NCBI GenBank assembly: GCA_036897625.1
Contig: JAYMTA010000233.1
Location: forward strand, 1-33,963
Length of the DNA stretch: 33,963 nt
Direction: 5' to 3'
Source: Pelargonium cotyledonis
Taxonomy: Eukaryota > Streptophyta > Magnoliopsida > Geraniales > Geraniaceae
The notes below the pieces were generated by a model. It had not been told where the DNA came from, searched no databases, and worked only from the letters and a program-made list of their open reading frames with translations. Below are positions 22,701 through 33,500 of the stretch, piece by piece. Position numbers and translations under genes: made by a program. How positions within the stretch are numbered: the first letter of the stretch is position 1; each line of letters opens with the position of its first letter.

Positions 22701-25700
22701 ATTTATAGAGTTACAAAAATATCATTGATTTAATTACCTTTTCCTTTCTCAATAGTTCATTTCATTCTATAAGCAAGTTCATTTTAACAATTGTAGATAA
22801 CTCTTCAGGAGAAAGGAAACATTTTTAAGAGATAATGTATACTTAGAGAGCGAAAATCTGATCTGATGTGCACCCAGCACAAGCTCTGCCTCCAAAAGAA
22901 CAAAATACTGAATTTATCTAACAGAATCCAAAAAGGTAAAGAGTAACGACACAACAAATATTAGAATGTTGTGTTAACCAGATCAGTAGATCCATGTCCA
23001 TACACACATATAAATAAAATCCACTTAAGCATATATGTTATGCATAAAAATAAAAATAAAAACATGACTAGTTTATGTTGATGTGAACCATATTTACATA
23101 GGCTGATACCTAGGAAGACATACATGTCTCAATGCATGTGCATCTAACTTGGTAGCATCTAGCATTTACTTAAATCTAAAAATAAAATGAGAATATAATA
23201 AAATTCACCAGCTTACTTCATAGTTCTCGGGCCGCCTTTCAACAAGAGAAACCTTTGTAAGAATGAGTTGACGAGATACGGCATCTCCATGATCCCCAAG
23301 TCCACCTTTTGGACCAACTGCTAAACTTAATCCTGGAACATTTAAAGTTCCACGAGCAGCAGACCGCAACCGAGTCACAGCCCAACCACCGTAAGGGGTT
23401 TCTTCTGCACCTACCGCTTCTTTGGCTGTGTCCCAAAAGGTTTGTTAGGAGTACACAAAAATGGATGACCGTAATGAAATGATTAACAGAAGCAGGGATA
23501 TATAATGCGCTACCCCTGCGTTTTAGATACTCAGCTGCTGTGACTGTCTGAGAACTATCCACCACAAGTGACAATCCAACTGTGGATTTAGCAGTTTTTG
23601 TCTGCCACAGAAATGTTCAGCAATACAATTATTATCGTGAAATATTTGCTAAAGCAACATGCCAACATCATCTAAATGCAACAACCATTATACGCATTAA
23701 TATGAGAACATACCAAAGTTGAAACAATAGCAGCATTTGTAGTTCCTGAAGCAGCTTGAAATGCTTTAGATTTTCTTCCATACAACGGGCAAAGTATAAA
23801 ACCTCCATGAGAAAGGAGAATAATGGCAGGGGAATCCATATCTCTAAAATCTAGGCACCAGCGAAGGTCTCCGTTGTTTACTTCAATAACTTCAACCCCA
23901 GTATAAGTAACTTTTAATTTCTGTAATGTCAAAAGAGAGTACATAAAACAAATTAGTCCAACTACCAACTAATTAATAAAATCAGTGATAGTTAGCCAGC
24001 TAATTAACATTTGTGCCATGTGTGTATGGGTAGTATCATAGCTATTAATGAGGAGAGAATTATTCTTCAAAATAATGCCAAAGTCATCTGATAATCTGTT
24101 CATCATCCAAAATCACTTTGAGATGAACTGGATTACATCTAATTGATTACTGATTTGATCTTGTTTCCCATAATCAAAGGTTACGCAATATGATAAGCAA
24201 GTGTGTCATTTCCATCAAATTCTATGTCAAGCAAATACACAGTCTATGGTCAATTTTGCTGATAAGCAATTCTTCAATAACATGACAGAAACAAGAAGTG
24301 AATGCAAATAAAGGTAGTAATCAACTTGTTAAGGAAAAAAGATCACAAACTCTTCTTATAATGCCATAACTATGTCATTATTGTAATTGATTTTCAGATA
24401 AAGTCACCTTAACAGAATAAACACCTCACTAAACAACTGAGCCGAAGCTGAAGCTTATGGTTACAAGCCAAAAACAATTTAATGCAAATAAAGGTCGTGA
24501 TCAACTTGTAAACAAACTAACAAAGATCACCAAATCTTCCTATAACTATGCCATCATTGTAATTGATTTCCAGAAAAAAGTCACATTAACAGAATTGACA
24601 CGGTGACACCTAACTAAATTTTCCAACAAATATTACTAGGATAAATGTTGCTTTTGTTTACAGTTTTCTGCCCTTCCTAGTTATCATGAACTATGCCTCT
24701 ATGTAGATCAACAAAAAAATCTCCTCTCAACTCCTTGCTTCTTTCAAGCCTTTTTCTTCTGTCTCGTATTAGAAATAGGATTAATATTATATATGATTGT
24801 TAAATTTCAATATTGGGGTACACATATGATATAGCTTGAGCTTCCCATACTAAAAGGTCAATCCTATTAGTAGGTTATCACTTCCAACATTATATGAACC
24901 TCATCTATTTTATATTTATCCAATGTGGAACTTTATCACCCACTTCAACAATGATCATCTAGCTATTTTTTTTTTCCAAATCACAATTGATTCTTATAAT
25001 ATTTGATCAAATCACTATTGATAAAAAAATTTATTATTTAACTTCTGTTTTATTCTAAATTTTGCACACGTATTAACCTCCATTAATTGAATGCACGCGC
25101 AAAATATGAGACTAAATAAAAATATAAATTTTAATAAAAATTAGATTTTGGGACATTAAATGTTGAGATAGAATAGTTGAAGGATCAATGTGATATAAAT
25201 TAGATGACGGATTAAATATAAATGTGTGTATAGTTGGAGGATTGATGAAATGTTTAACCCTTAGATATGTAATAGTTCTGAAGACTAAGTACACAAATAC
25301 TTCACAACCTAACCATCTGCATACAGTTTTGCATAAGTGAGCCCTGAGCCAAAGCTTACTGTAACAAGCCAAAAACTAATCATGAATCGAACAGTTCCAG
25401 CCCAGAGTACACACTACCCACCAGTGGAGTTGCAATAAGCTAAGGCACACACATACAGCATCCAATCATTGATGGTTTCAGTTTCCAATTGTTGGAACAT
25501 CTCAAAGGATGAAGAAAATGAAAACATGGGTGAATACTGAATTCCATTTCTTCACCCCAATGCGACAGTACTAACTAACAAGCAATCCACAACCTTATCT
25601 TTCACTATCAGCTCCCGTGTAGTTAACTATCTATCACAATTACCAAATTCATAAGTAAATGCAGCAACTTACAAAAGGAATCCACTCCGAGGTTCGCCGA

Positions 25701-26092
25701 CGGAGATGAAGAACCGAAAACTCGCCAATTGGGCTCAACCTATTCCACCTAATCTTGTGCAGCTCCGTCAGTATACTGGCCCTGTACCTGGACGAGAGCT
25801 TCATAGATTTAAACTTGCCGCGGCCATCGGTCCTGACGCTGATATTGAACTCAACGGAATTCTCGTCCCGACCAAGAATCGGGGTGGCGCCCTCGAAATC
25901 GGAGGCAACATCGTAGGAATTAGTGACGGTGAGGGTGGAAGGGTCCAAGGTGACGATCACAGCATTGGAGATGCATAGAATCCTCTTATAGCGGCCGCGC
26001 CAGGAGTGCTTGACGATGAGATAGCGAGCCAGGTACTCAGGCTCTTCAACTGGAGGAGAAGAGGAAGCAGTAGTGTTATTGGAGGAGGTCAT
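10499..26092 (-). CDS. GRV2: DnaJ homolog GRV2/KAM2 (plant RME-8), 22 coding exons
   Basis: RME-8-type J protein of endosomes. In Arabidopsis GRV2/KAM2 acts on late endosomes/prevacuolar compartments in vacuolar protein sorting, vacuole formation and shoot gravitropism, through Hsc70. Exons in transcript order: 26092-25673, 23920-23714, 23601-23514, 23425-23217, 22558-22457, 22370-22308, 22139-19907, 19344-18982, 18282-18142, 17828-17436, 17293-16808, 15808-15585, 15481-15137, 14989-14695, 13973-13545, 13473-13128, 13042-12699, 12614-12150, 11911-11787, 11423-11300, 11103-11035, 10702-10499. All introns are GT-AG and all phases agree, apart from one surplus base in exon 7. Product is about 2557 aa, close to the Arabidopsis length. 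Seen: N-terminal PH-like region ([19 protein letters not shown]), IWN repeats near residues 912, 1393, 1858 and 2180, GYF-like segment near 1160-1220 ([15 protein letters not shown]), J domain with HPD at 1546-1548, armadillo-like helices. The ATG at 26092 is the first in frame after a stop at 26264. Confidence 0.95.
10805..11021. mobile_element. Stowaway-type MITE in GRV2 intron 21
   Basis: The left end CTCCCTCCGTCCC is the standard Stowaway (Tc1/mariner-derived) terminal inverted repeat. It follows the TA at 10803-10804. The right end is the inverse of ..GTCCCAAAATGAGTGTTC, somewhat decayed at its tip, and is followed by TA at 11022-11023. It is about 217 bp long with no coding capacity. 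It fills most of the 332-bp intron (10703-11034) and ends only about 13 nt from the splice donor. Confidence 0.88.
14346..14468 (-). mobile_element. SINE in GRV2 intron 14 with target-site duplication
   Basis: The element is flanked by perfect 10-bp direct repeats GATAGGAGTT at 14336-14345 and 14469-14478. On the minus strand it carries GAGGTCTCGGGTTCAAGCC, a good pol III B box (14425-14434 on the plus strand), near its 5' end. It ends in an A-rich AATAATAAAATAAAATTTT tail. The A box is unclear, so the 5' end may be trimmed. It lies in the same orientation as GRV2, within intron 13974-14694, and encodes nothing. Confidence 0.8.
16415..16730. mobile_element. Candidate TRIM (miniature LTR retrotransposon) in GRV2 intron 11
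   Basis: Two direct terminal repeats of about 70 bp lie at 16415-16485 and 16661-16730. They share TTTTAGTTGAGTTGGTCCTC and the AACA end; the left copy starts TGTTAG and ends ACA, the usual TG..CA form. Directly after the left repeat comes TAGTATCATAACC, close to the initiator-tRNA-Met primer-binding site TGGTATCAGAGCC. Directly before the right repeat is the purine tract GTGAGGGGG. The flanks AGTGT (16410-16414) and AGTGC (16731-16735) look like a 5-bp target duplication with one change. The internal part is about 175 bp and non-coding, so it would depend on another element's proteins. Confidence 0.8.
19736..19786. repeat. (GA)25 microsatellite in GRV2 intron 7
   Basis: An uninterrupted GA dinucleotide run of about 51 bp lies in the intron between exons 7 and 8 (19345-19906). 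On the transcribed strand it reads as a CT (polypyrimidine) tract. It ends about 120 nt from the splice donor at 19906. Its length should be highly variable between individuals. Confidence 0.97.
21774..21790 (-). other. GRV2: Apparent single-base frameshift in GRV2 exon 7
   Basis: Upstream of this point exon 7 reads ..[15 protein letters not shown]. Downstream, KAAATVMGF.. lies in the next frame. In the family these two pieces are continuous (..PPSPKAAATV..). The DNA between them is homopolymeric: G8 at 21783-21790, G5 at 21777-21781 and TTT at 21774-21776 on the plus strand. Exon 7 is 2233 nt, one more than a multiple of three, while both its boundaries are phase 0. One surplus base therefore explains everything. 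A sequencing or assembly error in the homopolymers is the simplest reading; a real null allele is possible. It would cut the protein shortly after residue 484. Confidence 0.85.
22621..22637. repeat. (AT)8 microsatellite in GRV2 intron 5
   Basis: A short AT dinucleotide run in the 658-bp intron 22559-23216. The rest of this intron is AT-rich, and I see no named element in it. Confidence 0.85.
24301..24612. repeat. 180-bp tandem duplication in GRV2 intron 1
   Basis: AATGCAAATAAAGGT begins both units at 24301 and 24481. Both continue with similar ATCAACTTGT, AAGATCAC, TATAA.T.TGCCAT, ATTGTAATTGATTTTCAG-like, AAAGTCAC and TTAACAGAAT blocks. The end of unit 1 (GAGCCGAAGCTGAAGCTTA.. ACAAGCCAAAAAC, about 24440-24476) is missing directly after unit 2 but reappears at about 25338-25375. 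Unit 2 is therefore interrupted by roughly 725 bp. Confidence 0.8.
24798..24950 (-). mobile_element. Solo LTR with perfect 5-bp target duplication
   Basis: The 153-bp segment begins TGTTAAATTT and ends CTTCAACA on the plus strand, giving TGTT..AACA ends. The perfect 5-bp repeat ATGAT flanks it at 24793-24797 and 24951-24955. On the minus strand it starts TGTTGAAGTGGGTGATAAAG and includes TTCCACATTGGATAAA, a motif common in short plant LTRs. There is no second LTR or coding region nearby, so this is what recombination between two LTRs leaves behind. The strand is assigned by that motif and is not certain. Confidence 0.85.
25338..25380. repeat. Displaced tail of the intron 1 duplication
   Basis: GAGCC..GAGCCAAAGCTTACTGTAACAAGCCAAAAAC matches, with several changes, the end of repeat unit 1 near 24440-24476. 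It is the missing end of unit 2 (24481-24612). The 725 bp between, which contain the solo LTR, were therefore inserted into or expanded within the second unit. Confidence 0.65.
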
Positions 26093-27113
26093 GGAAGGAG
26101 GGGGAGGAGGAGGATGAGGAGGGCGTCCGAGGGCGGTGGGAGTCACAGTAGCGTCGAGGTACTGGAGGGTGTCGGTGCGAGGCACATTACGGCCGAGATA
26201 GAACCAGTGTCCCGCGCCGGCTTGCGACGGCACCGCCGGAGACCGAGACTGATTCGCCCCCAGTTTATTCTACGGATTCGCCAATTGGGTTGGACGGGTC
26301 AATGGCGTCTCTGACGAACCCTAATTCTGATCATGAGCCTGAAGATTGAAGAGAAAAAATGACGAACTTTCGCAGTCGTAGGAGATTGAGGATCGCGACA
26401 ATTGCCTAACAATGGATCAAAGTACTGGAAATCAAATGAAAAATTAACGATCAAAATGGGGGTTGTGATCGGGAAATTATGGAGAATCGGACAGAGACAG
26501 CTAGGTGTGCGCCGTTGCGAGACGGGTACAATACTGTTCTGTGTCAAATCAATAGAATATACGACGCCGTTTTTTCACCTGTCGTTAGTTACCATACTGT
26601 GCCACGTGTAGCACTCATGCACTCTTGCTACCTTCACAACAGCGTCACCTGAGGACACTTGGAGATATTGCCTCAATATTTCATTGACACACATGAGGAC
26701 ACTTTAGGATCCAAGAGTAAAATTGTAAATTGCTTCTAATAACGTGTCAATCGTGTTAGTTTGTTTGTGCAGAATGTTTTGGATCGTGTTCGTATCATCT
26801 GCATACAAACAACATTCAACACGGAACACACAGATACATAATTAAGTTACAATGGAAAATATTCATAATCAAGTTAACATTCATATGAAACTCTGAACAA
26901 GCTAACAACATCCTGTATGCGGGAAAAAACACTCTTAACGGTCTAATGAACATTAACTGAAGCAAAATGTTTCTTGTCGAGTCATCTTCACAAAAACAAA
27001 AACCAACTCCGGAATGTTTATTTTGCACTCAACAAATGGACAAGAGACAGTACACGTTCATAATTAAGAAAGAAAATCAGACCCCAAAACGCGAGCTAAC
27101 TAACTTACCCGGC
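26093..27113 (-). other. GRV2 5' UTR/promoter region and 3' UTR of the next gene
   Basis: Directly upstream of the GRV2 ATG is GC-richer sequence, open without an ATG back to a stop at 26264; it is probably 5' UTR. I see no clear TATA box. Positions of about 26940-27113 resemble the region downstream of the paralog's stop at 30598 (shared GTCATCTTCACAAAAA, AACAAATGGACAA and GTTCATA blocks) and are most likely the 3' UTR of the gene ending at 27114. AATAAA on the minus strand (27017-27022) could be its poly(A) signal. The genes are head to tail with about 1 kb between coding parts. Confidence 0.55.
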
Positions 27114-29517
27114 TTACCGAACCGGTTGCTGGTTATAGTGATTTTTCTCTTTTTTCTTTGCTGCAGCAAGCCTAGCACTTCTTGCAGCAGCTTCACTCGC
27201 AGCAGCTCGAGCAGCAGCATCCATCTCTTTACTTGACTTTTTCTTCTTCATTGAAGCAACTTTCTTTATCCGCTCTTTCACATCAACAGCAGACTTATCT
27301 TCTGCCTCTGTTCCAGCAGTTTCTTCAGTTCCATTTGTGACATCTGCACCATCAGTCTGCTCTGGGGATTCTTTGGTCTCCTTCGATGTTTTATCCTTCT
27401 TTTTCTTCTTTTTTGCACTCTTGCTCTCCCCGGGAGCATTCTCTTTCTTTTCAACCTCTCCATTGATGTTATCTGTTTTCTTCTCTTGTGGAGCATCTGC
27501 AAAAGGACGGAGTTCACATCATATAAGAATTATAAAGCAAATCGATAAAATCCAATAGTATATTACTACTGCTATGCTCAGCATTCCTACCAGGCTGGGA
27601 AATTCCCATTTCTGCAAGCATAGCTTCAAGTTCTTCAAGCTCCTTTTTCTTCAACTCCTTTTTCGAGAGCTGCCTCTCTGCATCTTTAGGTAGCAAAGAA
27701 GGCTCAGGAGCCATATTCACCACTGGATCTGTTTCGGCTGGGGCCTCAGGTTCATTTTCATGTTCATCCTCACCATCATCATCCTCAACTTCATCAAGAC
27801 CCTCTTCATTGTCACTCTCCTGGAATAAAGATTCAAATGAATGTAAGATCACTGAATTTAAGTTATTTCAAACAAGATAAAATGACAGCACTGTTTTGAA
27901 CTCACAAACATAAAACCAAGGTAAAGATCAACAAATTTTTCATATCATAAAACCAAGGTAAAGATCAACAAATTTTTCATATCAGTAACAATATCAACAT
28001 AGATACATGTGATAAGTTATATTGAATTTTTAATTATCTTTTAGTACATCATTACAAGGCCAGTCTGTCTTTAGCCGTCCTTTATCAATTGGAACCTTGA
28101 TCTAATCTAGTCTTTTAATTGATCTTCTCTATTATGTCAATCGTTCTCAAATATCTGCAACATGGAGCATTAGGGGCATAATACAGCCAAGACCATGGTT
28201 TAGGTTGCCTAGATTCACTAACTAGAACTCAACCAATAAGATTCATCACAACACTGAAAATAAGACAGATTGTGATTCAAGGAGGAAGAGTGAAAGTGGA
28301 TATGTGGATCGAACAGAACATAACCCCCCATAACAGTGGAGAACAAGTGCATGTCTAATCAACATGAAATCTTAAGACTTCAACAAGATGTTGTGTTCAT
28401 TATTCACTAAGACAGTTTATTAGAATATGATTTATTAAATGCTCTAGTAATGACAAACAAAAATCTAAACATAACTGCATAGCATAGCATATTAAAAGCA
28501 ACAGACTGAAATTGTTTTGAACGGGTGTGAAACTATGGGAAATGTCAGGCTCAACGGGTACAGGACTCAAAACACATGTGAATTTTGAAAGATTAGGAAT
28601 ATCATTAAACAACAAAAGACCAAGCAAGAAAACAATGCAAATAATCAGACAAAATCACCTTATAGTTCCATTGCCACAATTAAACACAATTAGCAAACAC
28701 TCCAAATTGCGATTCCCAGATTTTATAAAATGCAACATGATTAAATTTAAGAAAAATCCATCAAATTTCCCATCATCAATTCACTTCATCTTTTGTCAGA
28801 GAAAAGTATCATATAACTAATTCTTCATTATATTAAATCCCCAAATTGAAAAAATAAAATAAAAAACACCCACAAAATGAAAATGAAAAGAGTTTCAGGG
28901 TCTGTACAAATCCACCCACTCTACCTATATGAACACAAACCATTCAGTTTATACATTAACAGGAAAGAGTTTTTTAGGGGAAAAAATGAAAAAGAAAAAG
29001 AGAACAAAAAAAATCAAGTGTGTACTTTGTACAAATACTATATACTCAAAATTGGTACAATTCACCCACAATATCATCAGCAGAAAACAGATAAAATGTA
29101 CATATCATCAAAAACCCTAATTCAACTCCATAAGCCAAAATTATCATCATCGAGAGACAGTAATCAAAATGCTCAAAAACAATTAACCAAACAGCCCACC
29201 TCTACAGCCGGTTCACTCTCCTTGGCCTTGTCTTCCGCCGCCGCGCCCCAGACTGCTTCATGCGGGGCGGTGGTGGCGTAGTAGTCGTCATCATCCTCGT
29301 CGTCCACATCAGCCCACGACTTCACAGTAAGTGGCGCCGGCGCCCAGAACACCTCCTTCTCAGGCTCCTTCAGCGACTTCTTCGACGAGCCCTTGGCCTT
29401 GGACGACCCCTCCTTATCCGACGAAGACTTCTTCTTCTTCTTCAAGCTCCCGAGCGCCGCAAACACATTGGTGCTGTTCAAAACCACGGATTCATCTCTC
29501 CGGCCACCTCCCACCAT
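27114..29517 (-). CDS. Lysine/glutamate-rich conserved plant protein, tandem copy A
   Basis: Three coding exons, 29517-29200, 27819-27591 and 27496-27114, all GT-AG with matching phases, encode 309 aa. I recognise this as a conserved plant protein of unknown role and give it no name. Visible: an N-terminus MVGGGRRDES followed by NVFAALGSLKKKKK; a segment FWAPAPLTVKSWADVDDEDD with DYYATTAP after it (about residues 56-85); an acidic stretch in exon 2; a charged helix SKKELKKKELEELEAMLAEM that could form a coiled coil; a lysine run; and an Ala-rich basic C-terminal helix ending KKKEKNHYNQQPVR. There is no signal peptide or membrane segment. The mixed acidic and basic tracts would suit a nuclear or nucleolar, RNA- or ribosome-linked protein, but that is inference. 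Intron 1 (27820-29199) holds a 37-bp tandem repeat. Confidence 0.88.
27911..27984. repeat. Perfect 37-bp tandem duplication in intron 1 of copy A
   Basis: Units 27911-27947 and 27948-27984 are identical (each starts TAAAACCAAGGTAAAGATCA). Identity without any change points to a recent slip or duplication. It lies about 90 bp inside the acceptor end of the intron, upstream of exon 2. Confidence 0.97.
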
Positions 29518-29808
29518 TTCCTGTCCCCGTCCAGAGTATACAAAATCGGGAACGAGATTGAGTTAGGGTTTCAGCTATCAGATTTGAAGCCAAGTGTATG
29601 GAGACGATCTGAGCAAGCAAGCAAAAGGTAGAGAAGTAAATTGAGCTGTAGAGGCTGAAAATGGAGGAGCTTGTTTAGAGAAGCAGACAATAAAGAGAGC
29701 GAGTAATCGAATAGAAGGTTTCCAGATAAAATGGTCGGTTTTAGGGCACAGATGGAGGCCAGTGGCGGATAAGGGTGGCTTTGGTTTGGCTGAGCTGATG
29801 AAGGGGCT

Positions 29809-29845
<37 letters not shown>

Positions 29846-30597
29846 ATAATAAATATTGTCTTTATTGGTAATTTTCTTTTAATTTCTTAATAATATGTCA
29901 CGTGTACCTTTTAGTATTTTTTCATCAACTTGGTTCTTTTTTATTTATGGTATACTATCAAAATACAAGTTAATGAATTCCTCTTAATCTGCATAGAACT
30001 CATTCTTCATTGGTGGGTTCTATATAGAGCCTGCAATTCGGATTTAAACCCTCCGGATTCCCGACCTAATATGACCAATTTTCGAGTTGGATCGTATCAT
30101 GAGGGGTTGGAAACTCTGCTGATCCGGTAACATTTCTGAAATGGCTCGACTTGCCACAAGCTCAAGGTTAAGCTAGATTATCACATATCGAGTAAAACTC
30201 AGCTAACATAAGAAGCACAAGTTATTTGCATTCATCATTTCCAATATTTCAATGGTTACTCCATCTATACAAATGGTAATTACACGCATATAAGGGCCTA
30301 TACATTTGGCCTTAGTAAATTAACCGCAAGTATAGATAGCAAAAAAATCAAATTCTTCAAAATCATATGAGATTCTGGAAATGCTAACATAGAATGGAAA
30401 TCGGAAATGCACTCTAAATATCTAATGAACGTTTTTCTTTTCTTTTCCTAAGCTAGAGCAAAAAGTTCCCTGTAGTCATCTTCACAAAAATAAGAAAAGC
30501 AGTTTCTGATAATTATTTCGAATTAAACAAATGGACAATAAAAAGTACATGTTCATATATAAGAAAAAAGAAGCAAGAGCTAACTGATATAACCGGC
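29518..30597 (-). other. Promoter/5' UTR of copy A and 3' UTR of copy B
   Basis: Positions 29518-29810 lie directly upstream of the copy A ATG and should hold its 5' UTR and core promoter; I see no perfect TATA box. Positions of about 30420-30597 resemble the 3' flank of copy A and are probably the 3' UTR of copy B. In between is AT-rich DNA with the T31 tract. No other gene is supported. Confidence 0.55.
29811..29841. repeat. T31 homopolymer (poly(dA) upstream of copy A)
   Basis: An unbroken run of 31 T on the plus strand, that is poly(dA) on the coding strand of copy A, 294 nt upstream of its ATG. Copy B has a similar tract (33935 to the window end) about 315 nt upstream of its own ATG. 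Tracts of this kind can exclude nucleosomes; they can also be tails of retrocopies. Confidence 0.95.
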
Positions 30598-33500
30598 TTA
30601 CCGAACCGGTTGCTGATTGTAGTGATTTTTCTCTTTCTTCTTTGCAGCAGCGAGCCTTGCATTCCTCGCAGCAGCCTCATTTGCAGCAGCTCGTGCAGCT
30701 GCATCCATCTCTTTACTTGATTTCTTCTTCTTCACAGACGCCACTTTCTTTATTCGTTCTTTCACATCAACGGCGGTGTTATCTTCTATCTTCTCTGACC
30801 CTGCAGTTTCTTTAGTCCCATTCACAACATCTTTGCCGTCAGGCTGGTCCTGGGAGTCTCTAGCCTCCTTCAAAGTTTTATCCTTTTTCTTCTTCTTTTT
30901 GGCGCTTTTGCTCTCCACAGGGGCATCCTTCTTTTCAGCCTCTCCATTGAGGTTATCTGTTTTCTTCTCTTGTGCACCACCTGCAAACAGGACAGCTTCA
31001 TGTGTTTTAGGAACTACAAAGCATATCAATGATGCTCAATTGAATAGCATCACAGCAATAACCAATAGTTATTCCAACATTCTCAGATAAAAAGCATCAC
31101 ACAGAAGAAAAGGTAGGGTTCTCAATTTACATCCTAAATAACAAACAGCCATGTTGAGATCACAAGTTATGGATTTTGCACCCACACTACTGTAAAAATG
31201 TTAGCCAGGGATCTAAGAAAATAATGCACAATAGGCAAAGAAAATAAATAAATGGCATGACTCTATGAACATAACTGCAATTGTAATATTAGACTATATT
31301 CCCATGGGTCTCACCTTGGCTACTGCTTTCTTGCTGGGCAATTCCCATTTCTGCAAGCATAGCTTCAAGTTCTTCGAGTTCCTTTTTCTTCAATTCCTTT
31401 TTCGAAAGTTGCCTCTCTTGATCTTTGGGAGGCAAAGATGATTGAGGAGGCTTCTTCACAACTGGCTCTACTTCTGCTGGAGCCTCAGGTTCATTTTCAT
31501 GTTCTTCCTCAGCATCATCATCATCAACTTCATCAAGACCTTCATCACTCTCACTTTCCTGGAATCAATAACCAAAATAACGTAAGATGGTTGAATCCGA
31601 TCCAAGTATAATAGAATCTCAAATAAAAACCACAGAAAGGTATCAACTACTCTTTCGCTACAGAACACACATTTGGCTTGTGTTTCAAAGTCTGTCTATC
31701 TTGAGACATCTGTTATCAAGTGACACTGAATTTATAGTCAAATTATTACTACCTTGCTTCAGTTATTGCAACATGATTCGTTAGGGAATTATAATGGACG
31801 GACTCTCCAAAAATGGAACTTAACATGGCAATGCAATATTATAGCAATTAGATTGACTAGCTTAAATGCCATCTTTTTTTAGCCGATGATAACTGATTGC
31901 TAGTTAAGGGTACTTTGGATGTCCTTCCAACTAAGGTTATCAGCGGCTGAGACGAATGCAGTTTTATTACCAAAAAACAAAAAAAATATATATATACATT
32001 TTTAAATAATATTTGGCCAAAACCACTCCTGTTAGGACTAAATTGAAGTACAAGCAATCACTACCATTTTTCCTACCATTTTACTTGGAAGTAGAAATGA
32101 GGTTTACAAAACAATAAAAGACTGAATCAAACTAATCACTTATCTCATTATCAAAAGTCTCAATTCAACACAGTTTTATTACAAGGATTTCCATAAGCTA
32201 CACAAAATAATCTGATATCTGCTATTCCCTCTAATGTCTAATTAAGAATGATTTTGAAAACTTTAAACAACGACAAAACACAAAATCTGGCCATACCAGC
32301 ATTGCATATGTATTGCAGAACATACTATAATCAACAGAAGTTCAGCTGCTTTGCACGTCTAAATCAATTCAAAAAGGAATATCACATTGCATTACTAGGG
32401 GTCATACAAAAAACACATGACTTTGATCGATCAGATTCGTGGTCATTATTGTATGACCAAAATGGTGAGAATGCTGAATGCATCTGGATTCTGAGAATCT
32501 GACAATATCTCCTTTTAAGTTCCGTTACTCCACTAGTATTCAATAACTTCTGTAGCATAATAGTACGCTACAAGGCAATAATGCAACTGGATTTTCACAA
32601 TCCAACAAAATTCACCGTTACGAATTCCGTTACTCCATTGGATATGATAATTCAGTGTTATACAATTTACGTCCACAAAAAAAGAGTACATAAAATCTAA
32701 CTGCTTTAAAAAGACGTAGTAAATAATGGCACTGATTCGTATGCCACTCACTATCATACATAAAATTTAAAAAAATCCTAGATCAATTCATCAAACATCT
32801 CAAGCAAAATAAATAAATAAAAATGATCCATATATATATATTTTTATTTTGGGTAAAAACATCATCATAATTTGACATTAACCACCTCAAATCACCCCAT
32901 AAAATTAAAACAGGCTAATTTCCTGGGATGTGATTCAAGCCTTCATGAAAATAACATATATTGACCATACATAATCTACGGTTGTGTCTTCTGGTCTCCA
33001 CATTAAAACTACACTACCAACACATAACACTATGTCACCATTTCCTAATACTAAAGTACTTTTCTTATATCACTAGCTCTGCATATATGCATATACCATT
33101 CAAAATTCCCAATTAAACCAATAGTAAAAATATGGAGAAATGCAAGCGTGTGTGCAAGCAAACATACACAAATTCAAGTACAGTTCACAACAAAAAACAT
33201 GGAAGGCAAATATAGCAAAATTAAAACTCAATTTGAGCATAAGAAAATCACCAATAGATAATAAACCAGATACACTCAAAACAATTGACCAAAAAACAAT
33301 CTCACCTCAACAGCATGCTCACTCTCCTTGGCCTTGCTCTCAGCCGACGCTCCCCAAACTGCTTCGGGTGGCGCGGTGGTGGCATAGTAGTCGTCATCAT
33401 CCTCATCGTCGACGTCAGCCCAAGACTTCACAGTGAGCGGCGCCGGCGCCCAGAAAACCTCCTTCTCGGGATCCTTCTGCGACTTCTTCAACGAACCCTT

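Noticed and set aside
26093..26233. Extended GRV2 N-terminus starting at 26233
   Set aside because: The codon there is GTG. No ATG occurs in that frame between the stop at 26264 and the ATG at 26092, which also gives the N-terminus expected for GRV2.
28877..29281. 134-aa plus-strand open frame overlapping copy A exon 1
   Set aside because: Low-complexity frame antisense to exon 1 and intron 1 of copy A, with no family resemblance.
32519..32640. TTCCGTTACTCCA repeated at about 32520 and 32627 as ends of a transposon
   Set aside because: The copies are direct, not inverted, no target duplication is seen, and the DNA between shows no element features.
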